Counted from the stretch's first letter, positions 7,118 to 13,722 are shown. The stretch is 15,048 bases of DNA from Nitrosarchaeum sp. (GCA_004297665.1 SCUP01000337.1:1-15048), one strand, 5' to 3'. Made by a program: numbers and translations. The notes: a model not told the origin generated them from the sequence alone.

Positions 7118-8455
7118 ATGAAATTAATTGATGTGAATACATTGACATTAAACATTACAAATTCAAATTCACTAAAGGAAAGAGCCAAAAAGGTAATTCC
7201 ACATCAAACAGGAACTTTTAGTAGATCTGCATCTCACTTTGTTGAAGGCATTTATCCTGTTTATATCGAATCAGCACAAGGTTCTCACTTTACAGATGTC
7301 GATGGAAATGAATTCATAGATTATTTGTGTGCGTTAGGACCAATTACTTTGGGATATAATTACAAGGCTGTCAATGATGCCATAATTAATCAGCTAGAGA
7401 AAGGAATCCTTTTTTCACTTCCACATAGAATTGAAGTAGAAGCATCTGAGCTATTTTGTGATACCATACCACATGCAGATATGGTGAAATTTGAAAAATC
7501 TGGTTCAAATGCAGTAACCGGGGCTGTTAGAGCAGCTCGGGCATTAACAAAAAAAGAAAAAATTGCATATTGCGGTGGAGGAGGTGTATGGCATGATTGG
7601 CAGGCTGCAATGGTAAGTCGTGATGGAGGAGTTCCAGAATTTAATAAACAACTTTTGAAGGTTTTTGAATACAATGACATTGATGGTCTTGAACAAATAT
7701 TTGATGAAAATCATGGAGAAATAGCTGCAGTTGTAATGGAGCCAACAATGTATGAAAAACCAAAAGATGATTTTTTGCATAAAGTTAGAAAAATCGTTGA
7801 TTCTAATGATGCATTATTGATTCTTGATGAAGTAATAACTGGATTTAGATTTGATCTACAAGGAGCACAAAAATATTTCAACATCAAAGGTGATTTCACA
7901 TGTTTTGGAAAAGGAATGGGTAATGGTCTTCCAATTTCTGCAATATCTGGACCAAATGAATTCATGAAAATTTTTGATGAACTTTGGGTATCATCAACAA
8001 ACAATAGTGAAAGTTTGTCCTTGGCAGGAACAATGGCAGTAATTAATGAAATGAAAGAAAAAAATACAATTGCAAAATGTTGGGAAACTGGAAAAATACT
8101 ATATGATAATTGGAACAGAATTGCAGAAGAAAATAATTTGAATGTAAAAATGAGTGGATATCCAGTACGAATGCATATGGATTGTTATGAACATGATGGA
8201 GGTGTTTCTGCAGAACTAAAAGCTTTGATTCTTCAAGAATTAGTCAAAAAAGGAGTTTTCATGTCTCCAAGCTGGGTTGGAATATCGTATTCTCATTCTA
8301 AAAATGATATTGATTCTACATTACAAATATTTGATCTAGTTTGCAAAGACATAAAAAAAATTGAAAATAATAATTACAAAAAATTCATCAAAGGTAATAT
8401 GCCAAAAACGGTATGGACAATGAAAATATTACCAACAAAAAAACATATTTCATGA
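7118..8455 (+). CDS. Class III aminotransferase, glutamate-1-semialdehyde-aminomutase-like
   Basis: The 445-aa PLP enzyme shows the HemL-like N-terminus (KKVIPHQTGTFSRS, then GSHFTDVDGNEFIDY at 55-69), KSGSNAVTGAVRAAR at 127-141, LDEVITGFR at 236-244 with D237, and CFGKGMGNGLP at 262-272 with K265 as the PLP lysine. The usual YHG segment is replaced by GGVWHDW (155-161). True HemL works in haem synthesis; this copy sits in a sugar locus and ends in an extra basic stretch of about 30 residues. It is more likely to be a dedicated aminotransferase or aminomutase for a sugar or a small keto or aldehyde precursor. It may be co-transcribed with the nucleotidyltransferase 40 nt upstream, though T-runs lie between. 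The ATG at 7118 is well placed for the conserved N-terminal helix. The substrate cannot be deduced. Confidence 0.8.
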   Translation: MKLIDVNTLTLNITNSNSLKERAKKVIPHQTGTFSRSASHFVEGIYPVYIESAQGSHFTDVDGNEFIDYLCALGPITLGYNYKAVNDAIINQLEKGILFSLPHRIEVEASELFCDTIPHADMVKFEKSGSNAVTGAVRAARALTKKEKIAYCGGGGVWHDWQAAMVSRDGGVPEFNKQLLKVFEYNDIDGLEQIFDENHGEIAAVVMEPTMYEKPKDDFLHKVRKIVDSNDALLILDEVITGFRFDLQGAQKYFNIKGDFTCFGKGMGNGLPISAISGPNEFMKIFDELWVSSTNNSESLSLAGTMAVINEMKEKNTIAKCWETGKILYDNWNRIAEENNLNVKMSGYPVRMHMDCYEHDGGVSAELKALILQELVKKGVFMSPSWVGISYSHSKNDIDSTLQIFDLVCKDIKKIENNNYKKFIKGNMPKTVWTMKILPTKKHIS

Positions 8456-8515
8456 AATACTTAGATTATCACATGTTATCTTGTTTTGATTAGTTATCTT
8501 CACATACAAAAATTT

Positions 8516-9523
8516 TCAAATTCTACTTTTTATGTAATCTATGGGTAAAACAGGAGAAGGATCTGTTTTTGATAAAACCGCCTTGTAAATTGATGTGTAA
8601 TCAAACATGTAAATAAGAGAAATTGTTTTTGTCAAAATATTTCCTGAAACAGAATGAACTTCCTTAAAGTCTATATCTTTTTTTATAAAAAATTCTTTAA
8701 CTATGTTAAATCTTTCTTTTGTTTTTATGTAATCATCTTTTCCTTGTAAGAGTATAGGTTGCACTACCGATGGTTTTTCCCATGATACTATGCCATTATG
8801 ACATGCTTCTATCACATCTTCTATGATTGCGTGAATCTTTGCATTTTCTTGCAAAGATGATTTGAATCTTGTTGCAGTTGCTTGTAATCCGTGAGGATAA
8901 TAAATAACAGGAATTCCAGATATCCAACTAGCCAAATCAATTGATGGATTTGAATCTGATAAATTATGAGAAAATATTTTGTTTTTCATAATGTCAAGTT
9001 CGTTTAATGATTCAATAATATCATTTTTCTCAATTGGAAGTACTGAATTTAATATTTTTAGAATTGAATAAGTAAAATTGACAAGAGATGTTCTTGGAGA
9101 ATGAATAAGTGGAATTTTTCTAAACATAATTTGGTTGTTTTTACAAAATTTTTCTAGTTTACCTCCTGATGAAAACGCAATCAATCTGCAATCTATTTTT
9201 TTTGCAGAATTTACTACTGTCAAAGTCTCAGACGTATTTCCAGATATGCTTGTTGTGACTACTAGTGTATTTTTATCTACCGTCTTTGGTAAGAGATATC
9301 CTTTGACAAGTGATACATGTATATCACTTTTAGATAATATTGAAGAAAATAGGTCTCCAATTGTACCTGAACCGCCCATTCCAGCAAAAACAATATGATC
9401 AATATCGTGAAAATCTACTTGTTCATGATTGGATTCAAATGATTCACGTGCAATCTCCGGCCATTTGTCATAAACTTTGTACATCTTTTGCAAGTCATAT
9501 TTTTCTATAGTTGAAATATCCAA
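8516..9523 (-). CDS. Archaeal bifunctional phosphoglucose/phosphomannose isomerase
   Basis: Two SIS domains interconvert glucose-6-P or mannose-6-P with fructose-6-P in this family. The 335-aa protein has GMGGSGTIG at 48-56, TSISGNTSET at 91-100, SSGGKLE at 118-124 and SPRTS at 142-146. In the second domain, LQENAKIHA contains E226 and EACHNGIVSWE contains H242. The 16-residue spacing matches the Glu/His catalytic pair I recall for the Pyrobaculum enzyme, and the C-terminus DPSPVLPIDYIKSRI is typical. The usual 'PELNHNEI' around the histidine is altered to IEACHNGI, so the copy is divergent. The only start near the conserved N-terminus is TTG at 9523. It faces the sugar locus tail to tail with a 60-bp gap and could supply fructose-6-P or mannose-6-P to it. 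Confidence 0.82.
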   Translation of the reverse strand: MDISTIEKYDLQKMYKVYDKWPEIARESFESNHEQVDFHDIDHIVFAGMGGSGTIGDLFSSILSKSDIHVSLVKGYLLPKTVDKNTLVVTTSISGNTSETLTVVNSAKKIDCRLIAFSSGGKLEKFCKNNQIMFRKIPLIHSPRTSLVNFTYSILKILNSVLPIEKNDIIESLNELDIMKNKIFSHNLSDSNPSIDLASWISGIPVIYYPHGLQATATRFKSSLQENAKIHAIIEDVIEACHNGIVSWEKPSVVQPILLQGKDDYIKTKERFNIVKEFFIKKDIDFKEVHSVSGNILTKTISLIYMFDYTSIYKAVLSKTDPSPVLPIDYIKSRI

Positions 9524-9545
9524 TATTCTGAATTTTATGTCTACA

Positions 9546-9553
9546 ATAAAATA
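9546..9553 (-). promoter_or_regulatory. TATA-like box for the isomerase gene
   Basis: The minus strand reads TATTTTAT, centred about 26 nt from the TTG at 9523, which fits a leaderless message. The 141-bp divergent gap (9524-9664) contains other A/T tracts, so the assignment is tentative. No gene is visible in the gap. Confidence 0.33.
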
Positions 9554-9634
9554 TCTATCTAAATGTGATGAATATCTTTTTAATTAATAAATTAACTATC
9601 TGCCAGAATCACATTATGCCTGTTTTTCAATTGA

Positions 9635-9644
9635 TTTTTAAAAA
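9635..9644 (+). promoter_or_regulatory. TATA-like box for the MtnA gene
   Basis: TTTTTAAAAA is centred about 25 nt upstream of the ATG at 9665, predicting leaderless transcription. No ribosome-binding sequence at a usable distance is obvious. Confidence 0.42.
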
Positions 9645-9664
9645 GCCTGATTTTGAGATGATTT

Positions 9665-10720
9665 ATGGACAATACAGCAATTGATTCCTCTTTGAGAACA
9701 GTGGAATGGAAAGACAACAAAGTAATCATGATTGATCAGACCAAACTACCAAATCAACTAGTATTTGTAAAATATGATGACTTTAATCAAGTTGCAGATG
9801 CTATTAGAACTCTAGTTGTAAGAGGTGCTCCTGCAATTGGAGTATCAGGCGCTTTTGGCTTAGCTTTGGCATCTTTACAAAGTAAAGCAACTACAAAAAG
9901 TGAATTAATTTCTGATTTGGAAAAAGCAAGAAAAATTCTATATGAGACAAGACCTACTGCTGTAAATCTGAAATGGGGCTTAGATAAAATTATGACAGTT
10001 GCAAATTCTGGAACTACAGTTGAACAAATCAAGCAATCAGTAATCAATGAAGCTAAAAAAATGGCAGATGAAGATATACAAATAAACAAAACTATGGGAA
10101 AATATGGCTCTGTTTTGTTTGATAACAATGATACTATAATGACTCATTGCAATGCTGGTGCATTAGCTACAGTAGCATATGGAACAGCATTAGGTGTAAT
10201 TAGGGCAACAAGGGAAAGTGGAAAAAACATCAAAGTAATAGCTACTGAAACAAGACCAGTACAGCAAGGCTCTAGACTAACAGCATTTGAGTTAAAACAT
10301 GATGGATTTGATGTCAGTCTAATTCCAGATACTGCTGTAGGATATTCGATGGCAAATGGACTAGTCAATAAAGTAGTAGTTGGTGCAGACAGAATTGTAA
10401 GAACTGGTCATGTCTTTAATAAAATTGGAACATATCAAGTAGCAACTATGGCAAAGCAACACGGAATTCCATTTTATGTCGCAGCTCCACTATCCACCTT
10501 TGATATGAAAAGTGATGCCAAAGATGTAATTATTGAAATGCGAAAAGGAACCGAAGTAACTGGAATTGGTGATAAAAAAACAGCTCCTGATGACATTAAT
10601 GTGATTAATCCAGCATTTGATATGACTCCGCCTGAGCTAATCTCAGGAATAATCACTGAAAAAGGCGTGGCCAAACCACCATATGAAGAATCGATTAAAA
10701 AATTATTTGAAGCTAATTAA
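9665..10720 (+). CDS. mtnA: S-methyl-5-thioribose-1-phosphate isomerase (aIF2B-like family)
   Basis: This enzyme converts methylthioribose-1-phosphate to methylthioribulose-1-phosphate in methionine salvage. The 351-aa length is normal. Motifs are VVRGAPAIGVSGAFG at 51-65, ETRPTAVNL at 94-102, MTHCNAGALAT at 159-169 with C162, ETRPVQQGSRLTA at 195-207, VVGADRI at 238-244 with D242, NKIGTYQVA at 252-260 and NPAFDMTPPELI at 315-326. C162 and D242 have the same 80-residue spacing as the catalytic Cys and Asp of Bacillus MtnA as I recall it. The related archaeal ribose-1,5-bisphosphate isomerase and eIF2B subunits lack this full motif set, so MtnA is favoured. The next gene follows after 39 nt on the same strand. 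Confidence 0.9.
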   Translation: MDNTAIDSSLRTVEWKDNKVIMIDQTKLPNQLVFVKYDDFNQVADAIRTLVVRGAPAIGVSGAFGLALASLQSKATTKSELISDLEKARKILYETRPTAVNLKWGLDKIMTVANSGTTVEQIKQSVINEAKKMADEDIQINKTMGKYGSVLFDNNDTIMTHCNAGALATVAYGTALGVIRATRESGKNIKVIATETRPVQQGSRLTAFELKHDGFDVSLIPDTAVGYSMANGLVNKVVVGADRIVRTGHVFNKIGTYQVATMAKQHGIPFYVAAPLSTFDMKSDAKDVIIEMRKGTEVTGIGDKKTAPDDINVINPAFDMTPPELISGIITEKGVAKPPYEESIKKLFEAN

Positions 10721-10727
10721 TAGAAAG

Positions 10728-10735
10728 TTTTTATT
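10728..10735 (+). promoter_or_regulatory. Possible TATA box for the MIP18/PqqD-like gene
   Basis: TTTTTATT is centred about 28 nt upstream of the ATG at 10760, so the second gene may have its own near-leaderless promoter in the 39-nt gap after mtnA. Other A/T tracts (TTTTAAATAT at 10737-10746) lie too close to the start. Confidence 0.27.
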
Positions 10736-10759
10736 GATTTTAAATATGCATTTAACAAT

Positions 10760-11398
10760 ATGAGTACTGTCACTGCACAAGCCATAAAAGATTCCCTAAA
10801 GCAATGCATGGATCCCGAAGTCCCGCTAAATATTGTTGAGATGGGATTAATCTATGGAATTGATGTGGTGGAAAACAATAATGTCAATATCAAAATGACC
10901 ATGACCACACAAGGTTGTCCACTACATGAGACATTGGTTCAAGATGTAACAAGATATGCCAAAAAAGTTCCAGGTGTAAACAACGTCAAAGTCGATATAG
11001 TTTGGGAACCAAGATGGACAATGGATAGCATGACTGAAGAAGGAAAAGCAAAAATCAAAAACATGAGTAAGGCAATGACTACTCCTGCACCAATCAATTA
11101 TGAAACTGCATTGCCTCAAGGAGTTGGAAAACTAGTACAACAAGAAGATGGTTCAATGGTACTAGCTAATGAACATGAACAAGGGTTCATGGTTAATCAA
11201 GCCATTGTAGATTTTTGGAAGTCATGCAATGGACAACGCAAAGTTACTGAATTAGTAGAAATGTTTGCACAACAAACAGGCCTGCAAAGAAATCAGGTAG
11301 AAAAAGAAGTGATGCAATTATTACAACAACTACGTGAAGGTGGCTTGATTGCAATACCAACCCAACCTGATACACCAAATGTTCAATTCAAAAAATAA
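10760..11398 (+). CDS. MIP18/DUF59 family protein fused to a C-terminal PqqD-like domain
   Basis: Residues 5-85 form a MIP18/DUF59 (SufT/PaaD-like) domain: CMDPEVPLNIVEMGLIYGI at 16-34, with the conserved DPE and GL-Y, MTTQGCPLHE at 48-57 with C53, and VWEPRW at 81-86. In known members this domain helps assemble or deliver Fe-S clusters. Residues about 113-199 look like a PqqD-type winged-helix domain: LPQGVGKLVQQEDG, then GFMVNQAIVDFWKSCNGQRKV, then a helix ending LREGGLIAI. PqqD domains bind leader peptides or act as partners of radical SAM enzymes. The linker at 87-112 is Met/Lys rich. The fold calls come from motif reading, the second less surely than the first. It follows mtnA on the same strand and ends two bases from the stop of the convergent dehydrogenase gene. 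A cluster-delivery or scaffold role is the inference. Confidence 0.75.
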   Translation: MSTVTAQAIKDSLKQCMDPEVPLNIVEMGLIYGIDVVENNNVNIKMTMTTQGCPLHETLVQDVTRYAKKVPGVNNVKVDIVWEPRWTMDSMTEEGKAKIKNMSKAMTTPAPINYETALPQGVGKLVQQEDGSMVLANEHEQGFMVNQAIVDFWKSCNGQRKVTELVEMFAQQTGLQRNQVEKEVMQLLQQLREGGLIAIPTQPDTPNVQFKK

Positions 11399-11400
11399 TA

Positions 11401-12048
11401 CTAGAAAATATAACTTGAGCTTGCACCATCAAAATTAATTACAACCCCTGAAAGATATTTTATTTTATTTTGAATTATAGCTTTGACAAAATTTCCAATC
11501 TCTTCTGGTTCACCAAGTCTTTTCATTGGTAGTGATTTTTTATATTCTTCAATGTTTTCTATTAGTTCTTTGGTTCTGTCTGTACTGATTAATCCTGGTG
11601 CAATGTTGATACAGCTGATGTTTTTTGCTGCGTAATCTTTGCTTAGAATTTTAAATACTTCGCTAAATGCGGCACGATATGCAGATGATATTATTAATTT
11701 TGAGTTTGGTTCTTTGATTACACTAGAACTGATCAAAAATATGTACCCGCCATCATTAATCTTGATATTTTGTAAAATTATACAAAATCCCAAAAATAAC
11801 TGATTGTGATATTTGTTCCAATCCTCTTCTGTAATATTTGCAAATTCTTTGGCTGTAGGTCCACCTGTATTGAGAACCAATACGTCTGTTTGATTATGAA
11901 TTCGTACAAATTTTTTCACACTATCCAAATTTGATGTATCTATATCATTTCTTGATGCTGCAAAAACATCCATTCCTATTGATTTTAGTGATTCTGAAAT
12001 TGCCTTACCCATCCCTCTGGAACCACCAAGAACAATTGCTCTAGTCAT
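11401..12048 (-). CDS. Atypical short-chain dehydrogenase-like protein lacking the Tyr-Lys pair
   Basis: The 215-aa protein has an SDR Rossmann start (GGSRGMG at 8-14), NTGGP at 60-64 in place of NNAG, a serine cluster at 107-109, and the late PGLISTDRT segment (151-159) of classical SDRs. Where YxxxK is expected it reads LIISSAYRAAFSEVFK (118-133). Aligning R125 with the usual Lys puts S121 at the Tyr position. This pattern resembles the SDR subgroup with 'LVLSN-xRA' that is annotated as beta-ketoacyl-ACP-reductase-like, where the usual catalytic pair is also absent. It may use another mechanism or bind cofactor without classical catalysis. The start is ATG at 12048, with an A/T box at leaderless spacing. 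It is shorter than the usual 240-250 aa because several loops are reduced. Confidence 0.75.
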   Translation of the reverse strand: MTRAIVLGGSRGMGKAISESLKSIGMDVFAASRNDIDTSNLDSVKKFVRIHNQTDVLVLNTGGPTAKEFANITEEDWNKYHNQLFLGFCIILQNIKINDGGYIFLISSSVIKEPNSKLIISSAYRAAFSEVFKILSKDYAAKNISCINIAPGLISTDRTKELIENIEEYKKSLPMKRLGEPEEIGNFVKAIIQNKIKYLSGVVINFDGASSSYIF

Positions 12049-12071
12049 ATTATTCTAAGAAATTATTCTGT

Positions 12072-12080
12072 AATTAAATT
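12072..12080 (-). promoter_or_regulatory. TATA-like box for the atypical dehydrogenase gene
   Basis: The minus strand reads AATTTAATT, centred about 28 nt upstream of the ATG at 12048. This is consistent with a leaderless or one-to-two-base leader. It is supported by spacing only. Confidence 0.3.
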
Positions 12081-12104
12081 TCTTTATTGTTTGTAATTTT
12101 ATTC

Positions 12105-12158
12105 GCTGAGGATCTTTTCTTATAAAACCATTTCTCAGCCTTGTTACTGATCTTTTCT
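12105..12158 (+). promoter_or_regulatory. TATA box inside a perfect inverted repeat, plus a 10-nt direct repeat, upstream of the secreted-protein gene
   Basis: GCTGAG (12105-12110) and CTCAGC (12134-12139) are perfect inverted arms separated by 23 nt. The TATA-like CTTATAAAAC (12119-12128) lies at their centre. GATCTTTTCT occurs at 12111-12120 and again at 12149-12158, the second copy falling near the predicted transcription start. A protein binding either repeat would block or help TBP/TFB or polymerase. The leader would be roughly 45 nt. The repeats are seen directly; their role is inferred. Confidence 0.4.
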
Positions 12159-12195
12159 GCCTGTTGGTTAAATGCGATTTTGAAATTTATTAATC

Positions 12196-13434
12196 ATGCA
12201 AAAACTCTTAGGACTGTTTCTGTTTGCTGTTCTAATTTCAGGAGCTTTTTCCTCAAGTTTTGCATTTGCACAAATAGGACCTACAGCTGAAGATGATTTA
12301 TATTCAGTCAATGAGGATTCAATTCTAACTGTAGCTCCTATGGGAGTTTTGTTAAATGACACAAGTATTGACAGTGATATCTTTGCAATTATACAAACTA
12401 ATGTTGGTTTTGGAACTCTCACACTAAATTTGAATGGAAGCTTTACCTACCAACCAAATCAAAACTTTGATTCTGTTGATTCATTTACATATATTGCTAC
12501 TAATGGAACTCATAACAGTAACAATGCCACAGTTACATTATTTGTTAATCCAATTAATGATGCACCAATAGCTCAAAATGATACTGTATCTACACCAGAA
12601 GACACTCCAGTTACAATCCAAGTACTAAACAATGACTCTGATGTTGATGGTGATTTCTTCATAATTAATTCTATAACACAAGGAACTAATGGAACCGTCA
12701 CAACAAACGGCACTACTGTCACTTATATCCCAAATCTAGATTTCAATGGAACAGATTCTTTTGCTTATACAATATCTGATGGAATACTTACTGATGATGC
12801 AACTGTATCTGTTACAGTAGGTTTAGTTAACGATGCACCAACAGCCCAAAATGATACTGCATCTACACTAGAAAGTACTTCAATAATAATCCCAGTACTA
12901 AACAATGACTCTGATGTTGACGGTGATCTACTTACTATACATTCTGTAACACAAGGAGCTAATGGAACTGTTACAACAAATGGTACAACTATTACTTATA
13001 CTCCACATCTAAACTTCACCGGAACAGATTCTTTCACTTATACTATATCTGATGGAGTAAATACTAGTAATTCTGCCACAATTACAGTAATTGTTACGTC
13101 TGTTGATGATGAATCTGATGAGGAACACAATGATAAAGTCAACATTTGTCATAAAGATAAGAAGACAATTTCTGTTTCAGAAAATGCTATTCCTGCACAT
13201 CTAAAGCACGGTGATGTACTTGGTGTATGTATTAATGAACATGATGACGATCATGACAGTAGTAAACACAACGGTAATCATGATGATAAACATGATGAAA
13301 TTACCGACAAAAAAGCAATAAAAAATCAGATTAAGGCATTAAAGAAAGACTTCAAAGCAAAAGAAAAAGAACTCAAAAACCAACTAAAAGATTTGAAGAA
13401 AGATAAGAAATCTCATGATGATCATGACGATTAG
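12196..13434 (+). CDS. Secreted tandem Ig/cadherin-like surface protein with His/Asp-rich tail
   Basis: The 412-aa protein opens with a signal peptide (MQKLLGLFLFAVLISGAFSS, likely cut near FAFAQ at 23-26). Three Big_9/VCBS-type beta domains follow at about 28-118, 120-210 and 211-301. The second and third begin NDAPxAQNDT and carry VLNNDSDVDGD, a Ca-binding-like Asp-rich loop, then GTDSFxYTISDG. Fifteen N-x-S/T sequons lie between 54 and 289. Residues 315-345 hold a motif seen in many secreted prokaryotic proteins: C318-H319, TISVSENA, HLKHGD (H335, H338) and C345, plausibly a disulfide or metal site. The tail has an HD-rich stretch (349-366), a Lys/Leu coiled-coil segment (372-406) and ends HDDHDD. 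No transmembrane anchor is visible, so it is either released or held by interactions. The function is unknown; adhesion or a cell-envelope role is plausible. Confidence 0.8.
   Translation: MQKLLGLFLFAVLISGAFSSSFAFAQIGPTAEDDLYSVNEDSILTVAPMGVLLNDTSIDSDIFAIIQTNVGFGTLTLNLNGSFTYQPNQNFDSVDSFTYIATNGTHNSNNATVTLFVNPINDAPIAQNDTVSTPEDTPVTIQVLNNDSDVDGDFFIINSITQGTNGTVTTNGTTVTYIPNLDFNGTDSFAYTISDGILTDDATVSVTVGLVNDAPTAQNDTASTLESTSIIIPVLNNDSDVDGDLLTIHSVTQGANGTVTTNGTTITYTPHLNFTGTDSFTYTISDGVNTSNSATITVIVTSVDDESDEEHNDKVNICHKDKKTISVSENAIPAHLKHGDVLGVCINEHDDDHDSSKHNGNHDDKHDEITDKKAIKNQIKALKKDFKAKEKELKNQLKDLKKDKKSHDDHDD
12559..13104. repeat. Tandem 273-bp coding repeat (two copies)
   Basis: The two units start at 12559 and 12832 and encode the second and third 91-residue beta domains. 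Conserved DNA includes GTACTAAACAATGACTCTGA at 12622 and again at 12895, within a roughly 33-nt stretch differing at one position. The identity extends through synonymous sites, which points to recent duplication or gene conversion. The first domain (residues 28-118) is much more divergent. Confidence 0.8.
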
Positions 13435-13456
13435 TCTAAAATTTATGCCTAAGATT

Positions 13457-13476
13457 ATTTTTAATAAGAAATTTTT
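13457..13476 (+). terminator. Oligo-T terminator candidate after the secreted-protein gene
   Basis: A T5 run at 13457-13461 and a T6 run at 13471-13476 follow the stop codon at 13432-13434, just before the convergent 79-aa gene ends at 13483. Archaeal polymerases commonly stop at such runs without a hairpin. Confidence 0.35.
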
Positions 13477-13482
13477 TACTAT

Positions 13483-13722
13483 TTAGATTTCTTTAATTTC
13501 TGTAATTGTTCCTAGCACTGAATCCATCTGAATAATAGCTTTTTTCTCATTCCATCCAAGGGCAACATACCAATCTCCTGCATCTCCATCATATTTTGTC
13601 TCTAATGTCTTGATATTTTCTGGTTGAATGTCATATTTTTTTGCAATACCTGAAACAGCTAAAGCAATTGCATCTTTTTCCTTTTCCAGCCTTCTCTTCA
13701 TTAACCCTATTCCGGGACTCAT
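13483..13722 (-). CDS. Small uncharacterised protein, possibly PepSY-like
   Basis: The 79-aa protein is not recognised. It has an N-terminal charged helix (KRRLEKEKDAIALAVSGIAKKY, about 9-30) and then strands with DGDAGDWYVALGWNEKKAIIQMD and a closing GTITEIKEI. Helix plus 'W-V-L...D...G-I' resembles the PepSY fold, but this is a weak pattern match. It has no signal peptide or membrane segment and would be cytoplasmic. The ATG at 13722 has an A/T box (TATATTAG on the minus strand, about 13745-13753) at leaderless spacing, which supports it as a real gene; M8 is an alternative start. The coding signal is also supported by its fit between two convergent or divergent neighbours. Confidence 0.6.
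   Translation of the reverse strand: MSPGIGLMKRRLEKEKDAIALAVSGIAKKYDIQPENIKTLETKYDGDAGDWYVALGWNEKKAIIQMDSVLGTITEIKEI

Noticed and set aside
7390..8004. Several minus-strand open frames opposite the class III aminotransferase
   Set aside because: The plus strand has all the PLP-enzyme motifs in one uninterrupted frame; the antisense frames are compositional shadows.
9524..9664. 141-bp gap checked for a small RNA or small gene
   Set aside because: Only A/T tracts usable as promoters are seen; no stable G/C-rich fold or coding frame with a convincing start is present.
9787..10674. Antisense open frames across mtnA
   Set aside because: MtnA motifs cover the full plus strand, and no start signal or recognisable motif supports the antisense frames.
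12168..12422. 84-aa minus-strand open frame opposite the secreted-protein gene
   Set aside because: It lies antisense to the signal peptide and first domain, which are clearly coding on the plus strand, and shows no family motif.
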